Below, in pieces: positions 35,516 to 45,496 of a stretch of DNA of 64,000 bases (position 1 is the stretch's first letter; every line of letters starts with the position of its first letter). The stretch is from an uncultured Lachnospiraceae bacterium. Lineage in GTDB: Bacteria > Bacillota > Clostridia > Lachnospirales > Lachnospiraceae. The stretch is taken from contig CAJTTO010000002.1 of assembly GCA_910579275.1 (NCBI GenBank), positions 1 through 64,000 on the forward strand, given 5' to 3'. Below the pieces are notes generated by a model that had not been told where the DNA came from, did no database searches, and was given only the letters and a program-made list of their open reading frames with translations. Made by a program: the position numbers and the translations under genes.

Positions 35516-36624
35516 AAAAGGTAATATTGATGTCATTGCAAAATGTATGGATTGGAAATTCCCCTGCACGGTATCAACTGCTGGAAAAGCTGGAAGACAG
35601 GGGATTTGAAACCTATGTTTTTGTGAATGGACATTTGAAGCAAAAAGAAAAATTTCCTTTTGTACATCATGTGGTAAATATTTCAGGGATGCGGAATAAG
35701 GACATTAGAAAGAAAATAAAGGATATTTCTCCACAGGTAGTTATTGCATCGACTCGCGAAGATGTGAACGGGATTTTTCTACTGCCTTGGAATATGAAGA
35801 AAACCGCTTTTTATTATTACAATTTAGAAATTTATACATCATATGTGTCAGCGGAAATAAAGCGGAATAACAGAGGAATCTACTGGTTGGAGAAAATGGC
35901 ATACCCATATAATAAGATGAAAGAGATAGTATTTACTAAAAAAATAAAGGCATTCACAATACAGGACAGTATACGGAAAGAAGTTTCTAAGAAGTTTTAT
36001 ATTTGTCATAACAAAACAATTCTGATTCCAAATTCTTATGTATTTGATAAAGACAAAATAGATGGCAGTGTGGGAAAGGGTGTCGTTTTTACAGGGGGAA
36101 TTGCAAGGTGGGGACTTTCAGACCAGCTTTACAGATTAGAATTTGTAAAAAAGACACCTGTGACTTTTGCAGGAAGGATAGACTCGTACTACTGGAAACA
36201 AATAGCAAAACTCAAGCAAACGAATCCGAATCTTGCTTTTATCGAACAGCAGCTGCTGCCGGAACAATACACTGATTATATTCGTCAGTTTGCCGTGGGG
36301 TTCGTGTGGTATGATCCGCCGAAGGACGACGCGAATAATTGTTATATGGGTCTGGCATCCGGAAAAATGTTCAAGTATCTTAGTCTTGGGAAACCGATTA
36401 TTGCGATGAATTGCTTTGGACTGTCGCATGAGATAAGAAAATATAATTTAGGAGTTGTGATTGATGATATTTCGCAGCTGGATGATGCATATACAAAAAT
36501 TATGGAGAAATATACATTTTATCAGGAAAACGTGATACGTGTCTATAAAAACAGATATGATTTTAACAAAACAATAAAGCCATTTTTGGATTGTATGGAA
36601 AAGGACATAGAGGGATTGCATTGA
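35512..36624 (+). CDS. GT4-like glycosyltransferase
   Basis: 370 residues with a GT-B outline. The N-terminal half starts KKVILMSLQNVWIGNSP; the C-terminal half shows VFTGGIARWG, an FAGRI strand and SGKMFKYLSLGKPIIA, the equivalent of the donor-binding Glu region in GT4, here with Lys-Met-Phe. There are no membrane helices, so it works at the cytosolic face. It is coupled to the cupin gene by ATGA overlap. It does not carry the YGAG domain. Confidence 0.75.
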   Translation: MKKVILMSLQNVWIGNSPARYQLLEKLEDRGFETYVFVNGHLKQKEKFPFVHHVVNISGMRNKDIRKKIKDISPQVVIASTREDVNGIFLLPWNMKKTAFYYYNLEIYTSYVSAEIKRNNRGIYWLEKMAYPYNKMKEIVFTKKIKAFTIQDSIRKEVSKKFYICHNKTILIPNSYVFDKDKIDGSVGKGVVFTGGIARWGLSDQLYRLEFVKKTPVTFAGRIDSYYWKQIAKLKQTNPNLAFIEQQLLPEQYTDYIRQFAVGFVWYDPPKDDANNCYMGLASGKMFKYLSLGKPIIAMNCFGLSHEIRKYNLGVVIDDISQLDDAYTKIMEKYTFYQENVIRVYKNRYDFNKTIKPFLDCMEKDIEGLH

Positions 36625-36676
36625 CTGTGGATTGATGAACGAAAATTTATGTGTATGGGAAGGAAAGGTCTTGCTT

Positions 36677-37153
36677 ATGAAGAAAATAATGATTTCAATG
36701 ATGTCGGCGCTGACAGGTGTGGCAATCGGTGCAGGCGTGTCGGGAAAGGTCATCGGGGATGCGGTGACAAAAACGAAGGGAATGTCTGACAAGCATCTGG
36801 CATTATTTTTGATGATGAACAAGTGGGTTAAGGTAAAGCAGGAGGGAAAGAATCTTGCGGCGTATTTTGAAAATTACGGGTATAAGGACATTGCCGTTTA
36901 TGGTATGAGTTATGCAGGACAAACATTGGTTGATGAATTAAAAGATAAAGGAATAACGGTTGCATATGGAATTGATAAATGTGCAGATTCCATGTATGCA
37001 GATGTTGACATTGTGACAATGGATGATGAACTGAAACCAGTGGATGCAATTGTAGTGACTGCAATCACTTTTTATGACGAGATAAGGGAAATACTATCTT
37101 TAAAAGTGGACTGTCCAGTAATTTCTCTGGAGGATATTCTATATCAAGTGTAA
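36677..37153 (+). CDS. Stand-alone YGAG-type Rossmann domain protein with N-terminal hydrophobic helix
   Basis: 158 residues. Residues 1-30 are a hydrophobic, Gly-rich segment (MMSALTGVAIGAGVSGKVIG) that may anchor the protein or be a signal-type helix. The remainder (about 60-150) is a single Rossmann-like domain (DIAVYGMSYAGQTLVDELKD, YGIDKCADS), the same type that is fused to other enzymes in this locus. No catalytic domain is attached. Start chosen at the ATG 36677 behind AAGGTC; an ATG at 36632 would extend it. Function unknown. Confidence 0.65.
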   Translation: MKKIMISMMSALTGVAIGAGVSGKVIGDAVTKTKGMSDKHLALFLMMNKWVKVKQEGKNLAAYFENYGYKDIAVYGMSYAGQTLVDELKDKGITVAYGIDKCADSMYADVDIVTMDDELKPVDAIVVTAITFYDEIREILSLKVDCPVISLEDILYQV

Positions 37154-37304
37154 GCATGATTTTATGTTTGTATACAGGAAAATGTGCAGTGGGCTGCCTG
37201 GAAACAATTGGTGAAGGAATTTATTTTCTGATATTGAACATGCTTAGCGACAATAAAAGACGGGAAAACCATCTATAAGAAACAATAGCGGGAGGATGGT
37301 AAAA

Positions 37305-38483
37305 ATGTGGAGTACCAGTAATGAGGTGTGGGAGCGCTGTAAAGACGAGGATGAGATTGTAATTTATGCATTTACGAATGCCGGCAAGCAGATTTTACGT
37401 GATCTGCTACAGCTTGGAATCGGACAGGAGTGTATCAAATGTTTTGTGGACAATAGTCCTGAAAAAGTCGGCGAGAGTTATAAGGGAATAAATGTTGTAA
37501 GTCTTGTACAAATGTTGTCATGGTATCCGAATGCGGTAGTTATAAATGCGGGACAGAAAGCGCAGGAGGAAATAACGGAAATGCTGGTACGGCAAGGCGT
37601 AGGTGCGGATAGAATTGTAAAATATAGTATAAGCTGGGATGATATTGCGTGTGCCCCGGAAAGTGAATATCCCAAAATATTAATGCAGCTGTATATGCAT
37701 CATTTTGATGAGGAACTGGATTTGCTGCATCCTGTTAAATTTAGCGAAAAGATTCAGTGGATAAAATTATATGACAATTCCGCATTGAAAACAAGACTGG
37801 CAGACAAATATCAAGTGCGGGAATGGATTAAGGATAAAATCGGAGAACGATACTTGATTCCATTGCTTGGCGTGTGGGACAGACCCGAGGATGTAGATTA
37901 TGACATTCTGCCAGAGCAGTTTGTGCTAAAATGCAATCATGGTTCAGCCTATGTTTATGTCGTGGAAGACAAGAAAAAAATAGATAAATGTAAGATTGGC
38001 AGGCTGCTAAAAGATTGGATGAACACAGAGTTTGCATACAAAAGTCTGGAGCTGCATTATCGGGGAATCCCAAGAAAGATTTTGGCGGAGCAGTATATAC
38101 AGGAGCGCAATGGCGGATTGACGGACTATAAATTTCATTGTTTCGGAGGCAGGCCCTGTGCAGTGCAGCTAGTGGGAAACAGGGATTTTGAACAACATAC
38201 CGCAACAGAGATTTTTATGGATTTATCATGGAATCCCATGCCTTGTACATATACCAATGCTCGTTATGAAGAAGGAAAACTGAAGAAACCGTCTACTTTT
38301 GAAGAAATGGTGGAGATTGCGGAAACATTGTCAGAAGGATTTAAGTACGTGCGTGTAGATTTATATTCTGTTGACGGACAAGTTTTATTTGGTGAAATGA
38401 CTTTTACGCCAACCTCCGGGTACAGTAAGTGGAAACCGGCTGAATATGATCAATATTGGGGACAGTTTATAGCGTTAAAATAA
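37305..38483 (+). CDS. TupA-like ATP-grasp protein with N-terminal Rossmann domain
   Basis: 392 residues. Residues about 12-100: DEIVIYAFTNAGKQILRDLL and FVDNSPEKVG, the shared Rossmann domain. Residues about 120-390: TupA-like ATP-grasp enzyme with HPVKFSEKIQWIKLYD, FVLKCNHGSAYV and LAEQYIQER, the standard motifs of this family, named after a teichuronopeptide biosynthesis protein and common in glycan loci. It likely ligates an amino acid or other group through an acyl phosphate. GGAGG at 37291-37295 lies 9 nt before the ATG 37305; the earlier ATG at 37296 touches that site. Confidence 0.82.
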   Translation: MWSTSNEVWERCKDEDEIVIYAFTNAGKQILRDLLQLGIGQECIKCFVDNSPEKVGESYKGINVVSLVQMLSWYPNAVVINAGQKAQEEITEMLVRQGVGADRIVKYSISWDDIACAPESEYPKILMQLYMHHFDEELDLLHPVKFSEKIQWIKLYDNSALKTRLADKYQVREWIKDKIGERYLIPLLGVWDRPEDVDYDILPEQFVLKCNHGSAYVYVVEDKKKIDKCKIGRLLKDWMNTEFAYKSLELHYRGIPRKILAEQYIQERNGGLTDYKFHCFGGRPCAVQLVGNRDFEQHTATEIFMDLSWNPMPCTYTNARYEEGKLKKPSTFEEMVEIAETLSEGFKYVRVDLYSVDGQVLFGEMTFTPTSGYSKWKPAEYDQYWGQFIALK

Positions 38484-38504
38484 ATTAGGGAAAAGAGAAC
38501 GGAA

Positions 38505-39731
38505 ATGAGAATCAACGTAGCTGTGGCGACAGACCAAAATTATGTGAGGCAGACATATATTCTTATCACTTCTATCATGGAAGTTTCAAATACAGAGGAT
38601 CATTATTACTTTTATATTATGGCGGATAAGGACGTGTCGGCAAAATCCGAGGAGCTTTTGCAATCCATAGCACAAAAGTATTTGCATGCCTGTATTCATT
38701 TCTTACAAATAAATGAGCAAAGGGATAAACAGATAAAAACGGCGGGAATACATTTGAAGCACATAACACTGGCTACATATTTTCGTTTATTATTGCCCGA
38801 GTTGATTGATGAGGATAAATGTCTTTATTTAGATACGGACATGGTTGTATGTGGGGATATTGCCAAATTATATTGCACTCCTTTGGACGGATATGAGCTT
38901 GCAGGGGTAAAAGCGCCATACTATCACAATTTTGCTGACCATGGAAAAGAATATTGTGAACGTACAGGGATACCTTCTATGGATCAGTATGTTAATGCAG
39001 GCGTTTTGCTTTTCAATTTGCGTTGTATGCGCAAAAATCATTTCACACAAAAGGCTATGAGTTTGGTACACCAGTTTTTTCCGGCGCAGGATCAGGATAT
39101 CATCAATAAATTATCATATGGGATGATAAGACATTTACCGCTAAAATATAACATGCCGGCCGTTTACTTTCTGAACTGGGACATGGAACTAATTAAAAGT
39201 GTATTTTCAGGGGATGAATGGGAGGAAGGAACGAGTGCCCCTTGTATCATTCATTATAACAGTGCAGATAAACCATGGAAAAATTTTGCGATTCCCTTTG
39301 CGGATAAATGGTGGGAAATGTGCAGGATTTCGGGTATGTTCCATGATTTTTTCGGGGAGGCACAGGATTTCTTTTATTATCATGGCATCATATGTCAGCA
39401 ACCCTTATGGAAATGTTCGGAATATAGCGGACAATGGTATCATGAAATAAGGAAATATCCGGAAATATATGTTTATGGAGCAGGAGAAACCGGAAAAAAA
39501 GTCATTCGGGAGCTGCAGCGACACCAGATTTCGGTATCGGCAGTTTTGGTTAGTGAATCAGATACAAGGGCTTCAGAGATAGGAGGAGTCCGAATTACAT
39601 CGTTTTCGGGACAGATAAACCGTAATGCATTGATCGTAGTGGCAGTGTCGGTTGCACAATATGTGGTAGAAATAAAGGAGACACTGTTTCAAAAAGGGTA
39701 TTTTTACGTGTATATTTTAAGGCATATTTGA
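38505..39731 (+). CDS. GT8 glycosyltransferase with C-terminal YGAG Rossmann domain
   Basis: 408 residues. GT8 features: start RINVAVATDQNYV, DxD in YLDTDMVV (Asp 110/112), NAGVLLFNL and IIHYNSADKPW. GT8 enzymes are retaining galactosyl- or glucosyltransferases of surface glycans. From about residue 320, IYVYGAGETGKKVIREL starts the shared Rossmann domain, here at the C-terminus. Membrane segments are absent. It follows the TupA-like gene by 21 nt. Confidence 0.85.
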   Translation: MRINVAVATDQNYVRQTYILITSIMEVSNTEDHYYFYIMADKDVSAKSEELLQSIAQKYLHACIHFLQINEQRDKQIKTAGIHLKHITLATYFRLLLPELIDEDKCLYLDTDMVVCGDIAKLYCTPLDGYELAGVKAPYYHNFADHGKEYCERTGIPSMDQYVNAGVLLFNLRCMRKNHFTQKAMSLVHQFFPAQDQDIINKLSYGMIRHLPLKYNMPAVYFLNWDMELIKSVFSGDEWEEGTSAPCIIHYNSADKPWKNFAIPFADKWWEMCRISGMFHDFFGEAQDFFYYHGIICQQPLWKCSEYSGQWYHEIRKYPEIYVYGAGETGKKVIRELQRHQISVSAVLVSESDTRASEIGGVRITSFSGQINRNALIVVAVSVAQYVVEIKETLFQKGYFYVYILRHI

Positions 39732-39756
39732 CAAGGGAAAGGCATGGTTATTTTTT

Positions 39757-41838
39757 ATGCAATATACGGATAGGGCACAGTTAACAATTGTACAAGCAGA
39801 CGAAAATGCAGAAAGCATTTTTATGGAAGAATGTAAGAGGATATTGCTGGAGCTTCCGTCTAATACGATTTACTTTGAGCGACAGGGAAAACTTATTGGG
39901 ATTATTAGTACGGGGGATATTATCAGGGCATGTAGGGAAAAATCAGACTGTGTTAAAATTAACAAATCATTTTCATATATTCGCATAAGGGAATCTATGA
40001 AAGCAAGGGTTACTTTCAAAGAAAAAAGAAATATTAATGCGTTACCAATATTGTCAGATGACGGAGTTCTTATAGGCGACTATACTAGATGGGATGACAG
40101 TTTGTGGCTGGAAAAGGTATTGATACAGGGGGAGGATTCGAAGGACGAAAAATGGACTTGTGATCGCATGATAGCGCTTGTAAGACCGGATGATAGATTT
40201 GCAGACAGACAAAAGCTCTTTAACAAATTTAAAAATGTGCTGTCGGAGAAAAATGTGGAAGTGCAGTGCATTGACTATTCAGAAGTGTTTCAATATTTGA
40301 AACTGGCTGACAGGGTTCTTGTGGTGGACGAAAATGAAGCGAGGGCATTTGGGTCAATATGCAATATTATAGGCGCAGAAATGAAAGGATATAATTACAA
40401 AATCAGTACTTATAAAAATTTTCTCGAGCGTATTGATGCTGGTAATAATCAGTGTACTGTACAGATTGCGAATTTACAAAATCAGGGTGTTACTATAATG
40501 GGATTGCTTTGGAAGGAAACGCCATATTATGAGCAGCTGATGGAAAAAATAAGCGAGAGATTTGCAGCAATCGGGCAATCACCGACTAATCAATTGTCGG
40601 AAGTTTATTATAAGGATTTTTTTGCTGATTTATATGCTGAAGAATATATAGATGAAATTATGAAAACCCCATTTTCTGTAGAAAATTATATGGGTGTCAA
40701 TTATTTAAGAGATTGCCAGAGCATGTATTATAATGTTAAAAACGGTGAACGACAAACGATAGGACAGCCAGAAACCTATGAAAAAACAATCTATTTTTTG
40801 GGAGCTTGTTACATATACGGACACTGGGTGGAAGATAGGAATACGATTGAAAGTTTTTTGCAGAAACGCCTCTGCGATTCGGAAAAAGCAGTAAGGGTCG
40901 TAAATCTTGGATGTACAGGAATGTTAACCTGTCATCAATGTTTTGCCAGGATTATGACTGGAATAGAATTAAAAAAGGGAGACATTCTTGTTATCGGAAA
41001 CGCATCAGATAATATAGAGGGTGTGGAAATTTTAGACTTATGTGAAATATTAGAGAAAAATAAGGTCGGGGCAGAATGGATGACAGATTATCCCGGACAT
41101 TGTAATCATAAGGTCAATAAGTTATATGCGGATGCTGTCTACGAAAAACTGGAATCTGTGATATCAGAAAAACCGGAGGAACAGGGGATGAAAATTGAAA
41201 AGGACAGTAATTTTGTCAAGCTGTTATACCTAGACCGCTATTTTTCTGATTTTAATTCCTGCGATTTTGAGCAGATTGGTTCAATTGTCATGAATTGTAA
41301 TCCTTTTACATATGGGCATCGCTACCTGATTGAGAAGGCGTTGGAGACAGTTGACTTTCTGATTATATTTGTGGTGGAAGAGGATTTGTCGGTATTTTCA
41401 TTTGTCGAACGTTTTGCCATGGTTTGCGAGGGCGTTGCAGACTTAAAAAATGTCATGGTTGTTCCGAGTGGACCGTTTATTTTGTCAAAAATGAGTTTTC
41501 CGGAGTATTTTATAAAGGAAACAAGTGAGGATATTTCAAGGCATGTTGAGCAGGATATCACGACCTTTGCAGAGGTGATTGCACCGCAGCTTGGCATCAA
41601 ATATAGATTTGTCGGAGAGGAACCGGAGGACGGTGTGACGGAGAGGTACAATCAGGCAATGAAGAAGATACTTCCGCAGTATGGTATAAAGTTGGTGGAA
41701 ATTCCACGTAAGACTATTAATGGGAAGTACATCAGCGCATCTTTTGCCCGCAAATACATGGACGAAAATGATGATGCCAAGCTAGCAGAATTACTGCCTG
41801 CAACAACAAGAAAGCTAATGGGAACATGTGAAGTATAA
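39757..41838 (+). CDS. CBS - SGNH-like - CitC-like adenylyltransferase multidomain protein
   Basis: 693 residues. N-terminal about 1-110: a CBS-type region (RQGKLIGIISTGDIIRA, INALPILSDDGVLIGDY). Middle about 330-460: an SGNH-hydrolase-like region (TIYFLGACYIYGHWVEDRN, VVNLGCTGM, KGDILVIGNASDN). C-terminal about 500-693: citrate-lyase-ligase-like nucleotidyltransferase, with IGSIVMNCNPFTYGHRYLIE (HxGH variant YGHR) and VEEDLSVFSFVERF. CitC adenylates acetate to charge citrate lyase; here, with no citrate lyase genes, the domain more likely activates another acyl or phospho-compound. The architecture is unusual. Confidence 0.7.
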   Translation: MQYTDRAQLTIVQADENAESIFMEECKRILLELPSNTIYFERQGKLIGIISTGDIIRACREKSDCVKINKSFSYIRIRESMKARVTFKEKRNINALPILSDDGVLIGDYTRWDDSLWLEKVLIQGEDSKDEKWTCDRMIALVRPDDRFADRQKLFNKFKNVLSEKNVEVQCIDYSEVFQYLKLADRVLVVDENEARAFGSICNIIGAEMKGYNYKISTYKNFLERIDAGNNQCTVQIANLQNQGVTIMGLLWKETPYYEQLMEKISERFAAIGQSPTNQLSEVYYKDFFADLYAEEYIDEIMKTPFSVENYMGVNYLRDCQSMYYNVKNGERQTIGQPETYEKTIYFLGACYIYGHWVEDRNTIESFLQKRLCDSEKAVRVVNLGCTGMLTCHQCFARIMTGIELKKGDILVIGNASDNIEGVEILDLCEILEKNKVGAEWMTDYPGHCNHKVNKLYADAVYEKLESVISEKPEEQGMKIEKDSNFVKLLYLDRYFSDFNSCDFEQIGSIVMNCNPFTYGHRYLIEKALETVDFLIIFVVEEDLSVFSFVERFAMVCEGVADLKNVMVVPSGPFILSKMSFPEYFIKETSEDISRHVEQDITTFAEVIAPQLGIKYRFVGEEPEDGVTERYNQAMKKILPQYGIKLVEIPRKTINGKYISASFARKYMDENDDAKLAELLPATTRKLMGTCEV

Positions 41839-41865
41839 GATAACATTAGAATAGGGAGAGCGCAC

Positions 41866-43110
41866 ATGATTATGGTATCCGTGATTATTCCGGTGTACAA
41901 TGCAGAAAAGTACATAGAAGAGTGTCTTAACAGCGTATTGAATCAGACGATGAATCAATTGGAGATCATTTGTATAGATGATGGTTCGACCGATGATTCC
42001 CCGCAGATTTTACAGAATTATCAGCGCGCTGACTCCCGGATGAAGCTATATTCACAGAAAAATCAGGGTGCGGGTCCGGCAAGAAACAGGGGATTAAAAG
42101 AGGCGGAAGGAAAGTATGTGGCATTTGTGGATGCCGATGATTTCTGGCATGATGACTTTGCGCTAGAGAAAATTGTCAGGGCAGCAGAAGTTCATCAGAG
42201 TATTGTCACAGGTGCCTTTTGGGGAAATTATAAGGATGGAAGATATACAAGATCGCCGTTTCACGGTAAATATTTTGAGAATGGCAGTGACGGGGAGCAG
42301 ATTGATTTCCAAGATGAGCAGAGCGGCTTTCATTATTGGAGCTATTTGTTTAGAAGGGATTATTTGATTCATAACAATCTATTCTTTCCACCCTATTACA
42401 GATTTCAGGATCCGCCGTTCTTGGTAAGAATACTCGAAAAAGTGCGCAGTTATTTTGTGATTCCTGTGGACTGGTATTGTTATCGGATGGTCTATAAAGC
42501 AGTTCTTTCGACACAGGAAAAAACAGTTGATTTTTTGAAAGGTGTTATCGATGTTTTAAACATCGCTCAAAAACATAATTTCCATACACTATCGTCGGAA
42601 ATGTTTGCCGAGGTAAATGCGCATACACCATCTATTATTAAGGGAATTCTTCATGGAAACAAAGAACTGCCGGTCTTGATGGAAAGAATCAATGCTTTTG
42701 CCGCCGCTGGCGGGACAGAACTGGAAGCAGAAATTTTTATCAGAGAATCCGTATATAAACAGTGCAAGGCAGCTGCAGATAGATTTTGGCAAAGGATAAA
42801 GCCTGTAGAAAAAATTATTATATATGGAGCCGGGTATTGCGGTAATTTGATACTGCGGCAGATAGAAAAAAATGATGTCGAATCAGAGATTGTGTTTGCA
42901 GAAACAGAACCGCCAAAGGAGAGGAAGGTTTGCGGCAGGGAGTGTCTTTGGATAGACGAGCTGGCAGAAAATAAAGAAAAAGCAATTATCATCATAGCAG
43001 TTTTAACACAGACACAGCCTGCATTGGTTGCGAATATGAAAAGACTGGGATTTGAAAACTATATATGCCTTGACATGGAACTGATGACTGCATTGGAATG
43101 TATGGGATGA
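41866..43110 (+). CDS. GT2 glycosyltransferase with C-terminal YGAG Rossmann domain (copy 1)
   Basis: 414 residues. GT2 start VSVIIPVYNAEKYIEECL, then DDGSTDDS and DxD in VDADDFW (about 89-92). The C-terminal part from about 315 is the shared Rossmann domain: EKIIIYGAGYCGNLILRQ. GGGAGAG lies 5 nt before the ATG. The next gene, a related GT2, starts inside the last codons (ATGA overlap at 43107-43110). Confidence 0.85.
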   Translation: MIMVSVIIPVYNAEKYIEECLNSVLNQTMNQLEIICIDDGSTDDSPQILQNYQRADSRMKLYSQKNQGAGPARNRGLKEAEGKYVAFVDADDFWHDDFALEKIVRAAEVHQSIVTGAFWGNYKDGRYTRSPFHGKYFENGSDGEQIDFQDEQSGFHYWSYLFRRDYLIHNNLFFPPYYRFQDPPFLVRILEKVRSYFVIPVDWYCYRMVYKAVLSTQEKTVDFLKGVIDVLNIAQKHNFHTLSSEMFAEVNAHTPSIIKGILHGNKELPVLMERINAFAAAGGTELEAEIFIRESVYKQCKAAADRFWQRIKPVEKIIIYGAGYCGNLILRQIEKNDVESEIVFAETEPPKERKVCGRECLWIDELAENKEKAIIIIAVLTQTQPALVANMKRLGFENYICLDMELMTALECMG

Positions 43111-44294
43111 AAAGGAACATGATAAGTGTAATTGTACCAATATATAATATTCAGGAATATCTGCCGCAGTGCATCGACAGCATCATAAACCAGACATATA
43201 CAGAGCTTGAAATTATTCTTGTCGATGATGGTTCTACAGATTCGGGCGGAAGCATTTGCGACGAATATGCCTTGAACGACTCCCGGGTAAAAGTAATCCA
43301 TAAGAAAAACGGTGGTCTTGTGAGTGCGCGAAAGGCAGGAATCCGTGCAGCGCATGGAGAGTATATAACCTTTGTGGATGGTGATGACTGGATCGAACGG
43401 GATACATATCAAAAAATACTTGAAATCGGACAGCGCGCGGATATCATTACATATGCCTGTTATGAGGAGTACGGCGATTACCGGACTGTCAAGGAGAACA
43501 AGCTAAGAGAGGGATTGTATGTAACAGGCCATGAATGCCCATTGTATGAAACCATGCTTATGGGAAATGTTTTTTTTGAATTTGGAATCAACCCGTCACT
43601 ATGTACGAAATTAATTCGGCGCAATATTCTGACAGTCAATCAGGAAAATGTGAGTGATTTAATCAGTTATGGAGAAGATGCCGCATGTACATTTCCCTGC
43701 CTGCTGGACGCATCGACGGTATATGTGTCAAATGAGAGATGCTATCACTACAGGCAGCGGCAGGGGTCTATCGTAAAGAGTGACGGTGCGGTGTGTAAAA
43801 GTAATTTCCAGCGTATTTACCATCTGATGGCTGGAAAAATAAAGACATCATTCTGTTGTGAGAAATTATTAACGGAACAGCTACACTACTATATGTGGTT
43901 TATTTTGCTGGTAAAAGCATATGGGCATATCAATACGAACATGCTGATTTTCCCTTTTTCTAAAATTTTACATGGAGGAAGGATTGCCATTTACGGTGCA
44001 GGGGGATTTGGCGGAGCATTAAAAAACTTTTGTGACACCTTACCTGATGTGAGTGTGGCAGGATGGTCTGACTTACACTATGAAACTTATAAAAAACAAG
44101 GACAGGATATTATTTGTATAGATGAACTGCTGAATCTGGATTTTGATTATGTGGTGATTGCCATTCTTAATGAAACGATTGCAAAAGAGGTTGCGGATGA
44201 TTTTATAAGCAGAGGTATTTTGGAAGAAAAAGTGGATTGGGTGAAAAAGAGCGTCTTACAAAAGACGTTGCTTCCGGGATGGATTACAGAATAG
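43107..44294 (+). CDS. GT2 glycosyltransferase with C-terminal YGAG Rossmann domain (copy 2)
   Basis: 395 residues. ISVIVPIYNIQEYLPQCI, DDGSTDSGG and the acidic VDGDDWI (in place of DxD) are clear GT2 features. From about residue 290 GRIAIYGAGGFGGALKNF begins the shared domain. The start is taken at the ATGA overlap with copy 1; ATGs at 43098 and 43119 are other options. T8 at about 43569 is AT-rich composition rather than a likely switch. Together with copy 1 it looks like an old duplication. Confidence 0.83.
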   Translation: MKRNMISVIVPIYNIQEYLPQCIDSIINQTYTELEIILVDDGSTDSGGSICDEYALNDSRVKVIHKKNGGLVSARKAGIRAAHGEYITFVDGDDWIERDTYQKILEIGQRADIITYACYEEYGDYRTVKENKLREGLYVTGHECPLYETMLMGNVFFEFGINPSLCTKLIRRNILTVNQENVSDLISYGEDAACTFPCLLDASTVYVSNERCYHYRQRQGSIVKSDGAVCKSNFQRIYHLMAGKIKTSFCCEKLLTEQLHYYMWFILLVKAYGHINTNMLIFPFSKILHGGRIAIYGAGGFGGALKNFCDTLPDVSVAGWSDLHYETYKKQGQDIICIDELLNLDFDYVVIAILNETIAKEVADDFISRGILEEKVDWVKKSVLQKTLLPGWITE

Positions 44295-44309
44295 AAACGG
44301 AGAAAGATT

Positions 44310-45494
44310 ATGGGGCGGAAATACATTGTATATGCTGCAGGAGCAATGGGTGTCATTATTAAGAGATACGCAGAAGAACTGGGAATAGAAGTTATTGCAT
44401 TTTATGATAACAATAAAAAACTGCAAGGAAATTATGTAGATGGAGTCAAAGTACTTACGCAGGATGAAGTTTATGAAAAGACAAAAAATAATAAAGAGAC
44501 AGGATTTATCATTGGCAGTGAATCGTATCTGTGCGAACTTCACAGTGAGATATGTGCCCTCTACGGGAATTCAGTTGAAATTATAGAGCCGGATCAGATA
44601 CAGGAAAGATATTGGGAGGATATCGTGATTCCTCAGAAGAAACAGCTCAAAGAGCAGTACAGCGTAGCGTATCGTACACAAATATTACCATGGATAGACG
44701 GTATTATGGATGAGGTCGCTTATTGGATTAAATGCAATGTGTCGAGAAACGGGATGAACCACAAGAATTATGTTATAAGGTTTCAGCATCAGGAGGATGC
44801 GTTTAGCTGCAGCCGTTTACGCAGGGAGCTGCAGTGCGGGGACACTGTTCTGGATGTGGGATGCGGCATATGTACCCCTTACGGTAACAGAATCAGGGAT
44901 GGGAAACTGAATCTGACAGCAGTCGATCCGTTGGCTTTTTTTTACAATAAAATAAACGGCGCATATGCCAAGAATGAGAAAGAATGGGTAAAGTTTGGCA
45001 TTTTTGAATTTTTGTCGGCTTTTTATGAAAAAGCTTCTGTGGATGTGATACTGGTCGACAATGCATTGGATCACTGTATCGATCCATTCAAGAGTATTTT
45101 GGAATGCCTTTGTGTTATCAAAACAGGAGGCGTGTTGTCAATGAGACATCGCAGATGCGAGGCAGTTTATGAGGGATATATGGGACTGCATAAATGGAAT
45201 ATGGATATAAATGACGAGAAGGAATTTATTGTTTGGAACAAGGACAACTTTGTCAATATAAGCCGTGTGGTGAGAGATTTTGCAGAAGTGACAGTCCGTC
45301 TTGAAAAATCAAACGGAAGGAAGGATGCGTTTATAGAGGTAGAGATAGTGAAAAAAAGAGCGTTTGACATTGGCAATTTTTATGAACAGGATCAAGACCG
45401 GCAGCGAATGGGAACTGTGCTTCAGGCACTGATGGAAAAACTGTCAGATCAAACGCTGAATTTACAATTTCAGAAATTATTGGAGATTATCTAA
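44310..45494 (+). CDS. SAM methyltransferase with N-terminal YGAG-type Rossmann domain
   Basis: 394 residues. Residues about 3-100: RKYIVYAAGAMGVIIKRYAE and FYDNNKKLQGNYVDG. Middle and C-terminal: class I methyltransferase with DTVLDVGCGICTPYG (motif I), AVDPLA, and VDVILVDNALDHC (motif IV). The SAM fold begins about residue 180. Target is probably a sugar or glycolipid in this pathway. GGAGAAAG precedes the ATG; the next gene begins 2 nt after the stop. Confidence 0.78.
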   Translation: MGRKYIVYAAGAMGVIIKRYAEELGIEVIAFYDNNKKLQGNYVDGVKVLTQDEVYEKTKNNKETGFIIGSESYLCELHSEICALYGNSVEIIEPDQIQERYWEDIVIPQKKQLKEQYSVAYRTQILPWIDGIMDEVAYWIKCNVSRNGMNHKNYVIRFQHQEDAFSCSRLRRELQCGDTVLDVGCGICTPYGNRIRDGKLNLTAVDPLAFFYNKINGAYAKNEKEWVKFGIFEFLSAFYEKASVDVILVDNALDHCIDPFKSILECLCVIKTGGVLSMRHRRCEAVYEGYMGLHKWNMDINDEKEFIVWNKDNFVNISRVVRDFAEVTVRLEKSNGRKDAFIEVEIVKKRAFDIGNFYEQDQDRQRMGTVLQALMEKLSDQTLNLQFQKLLEII

Positions 45495-45496
45495 AA

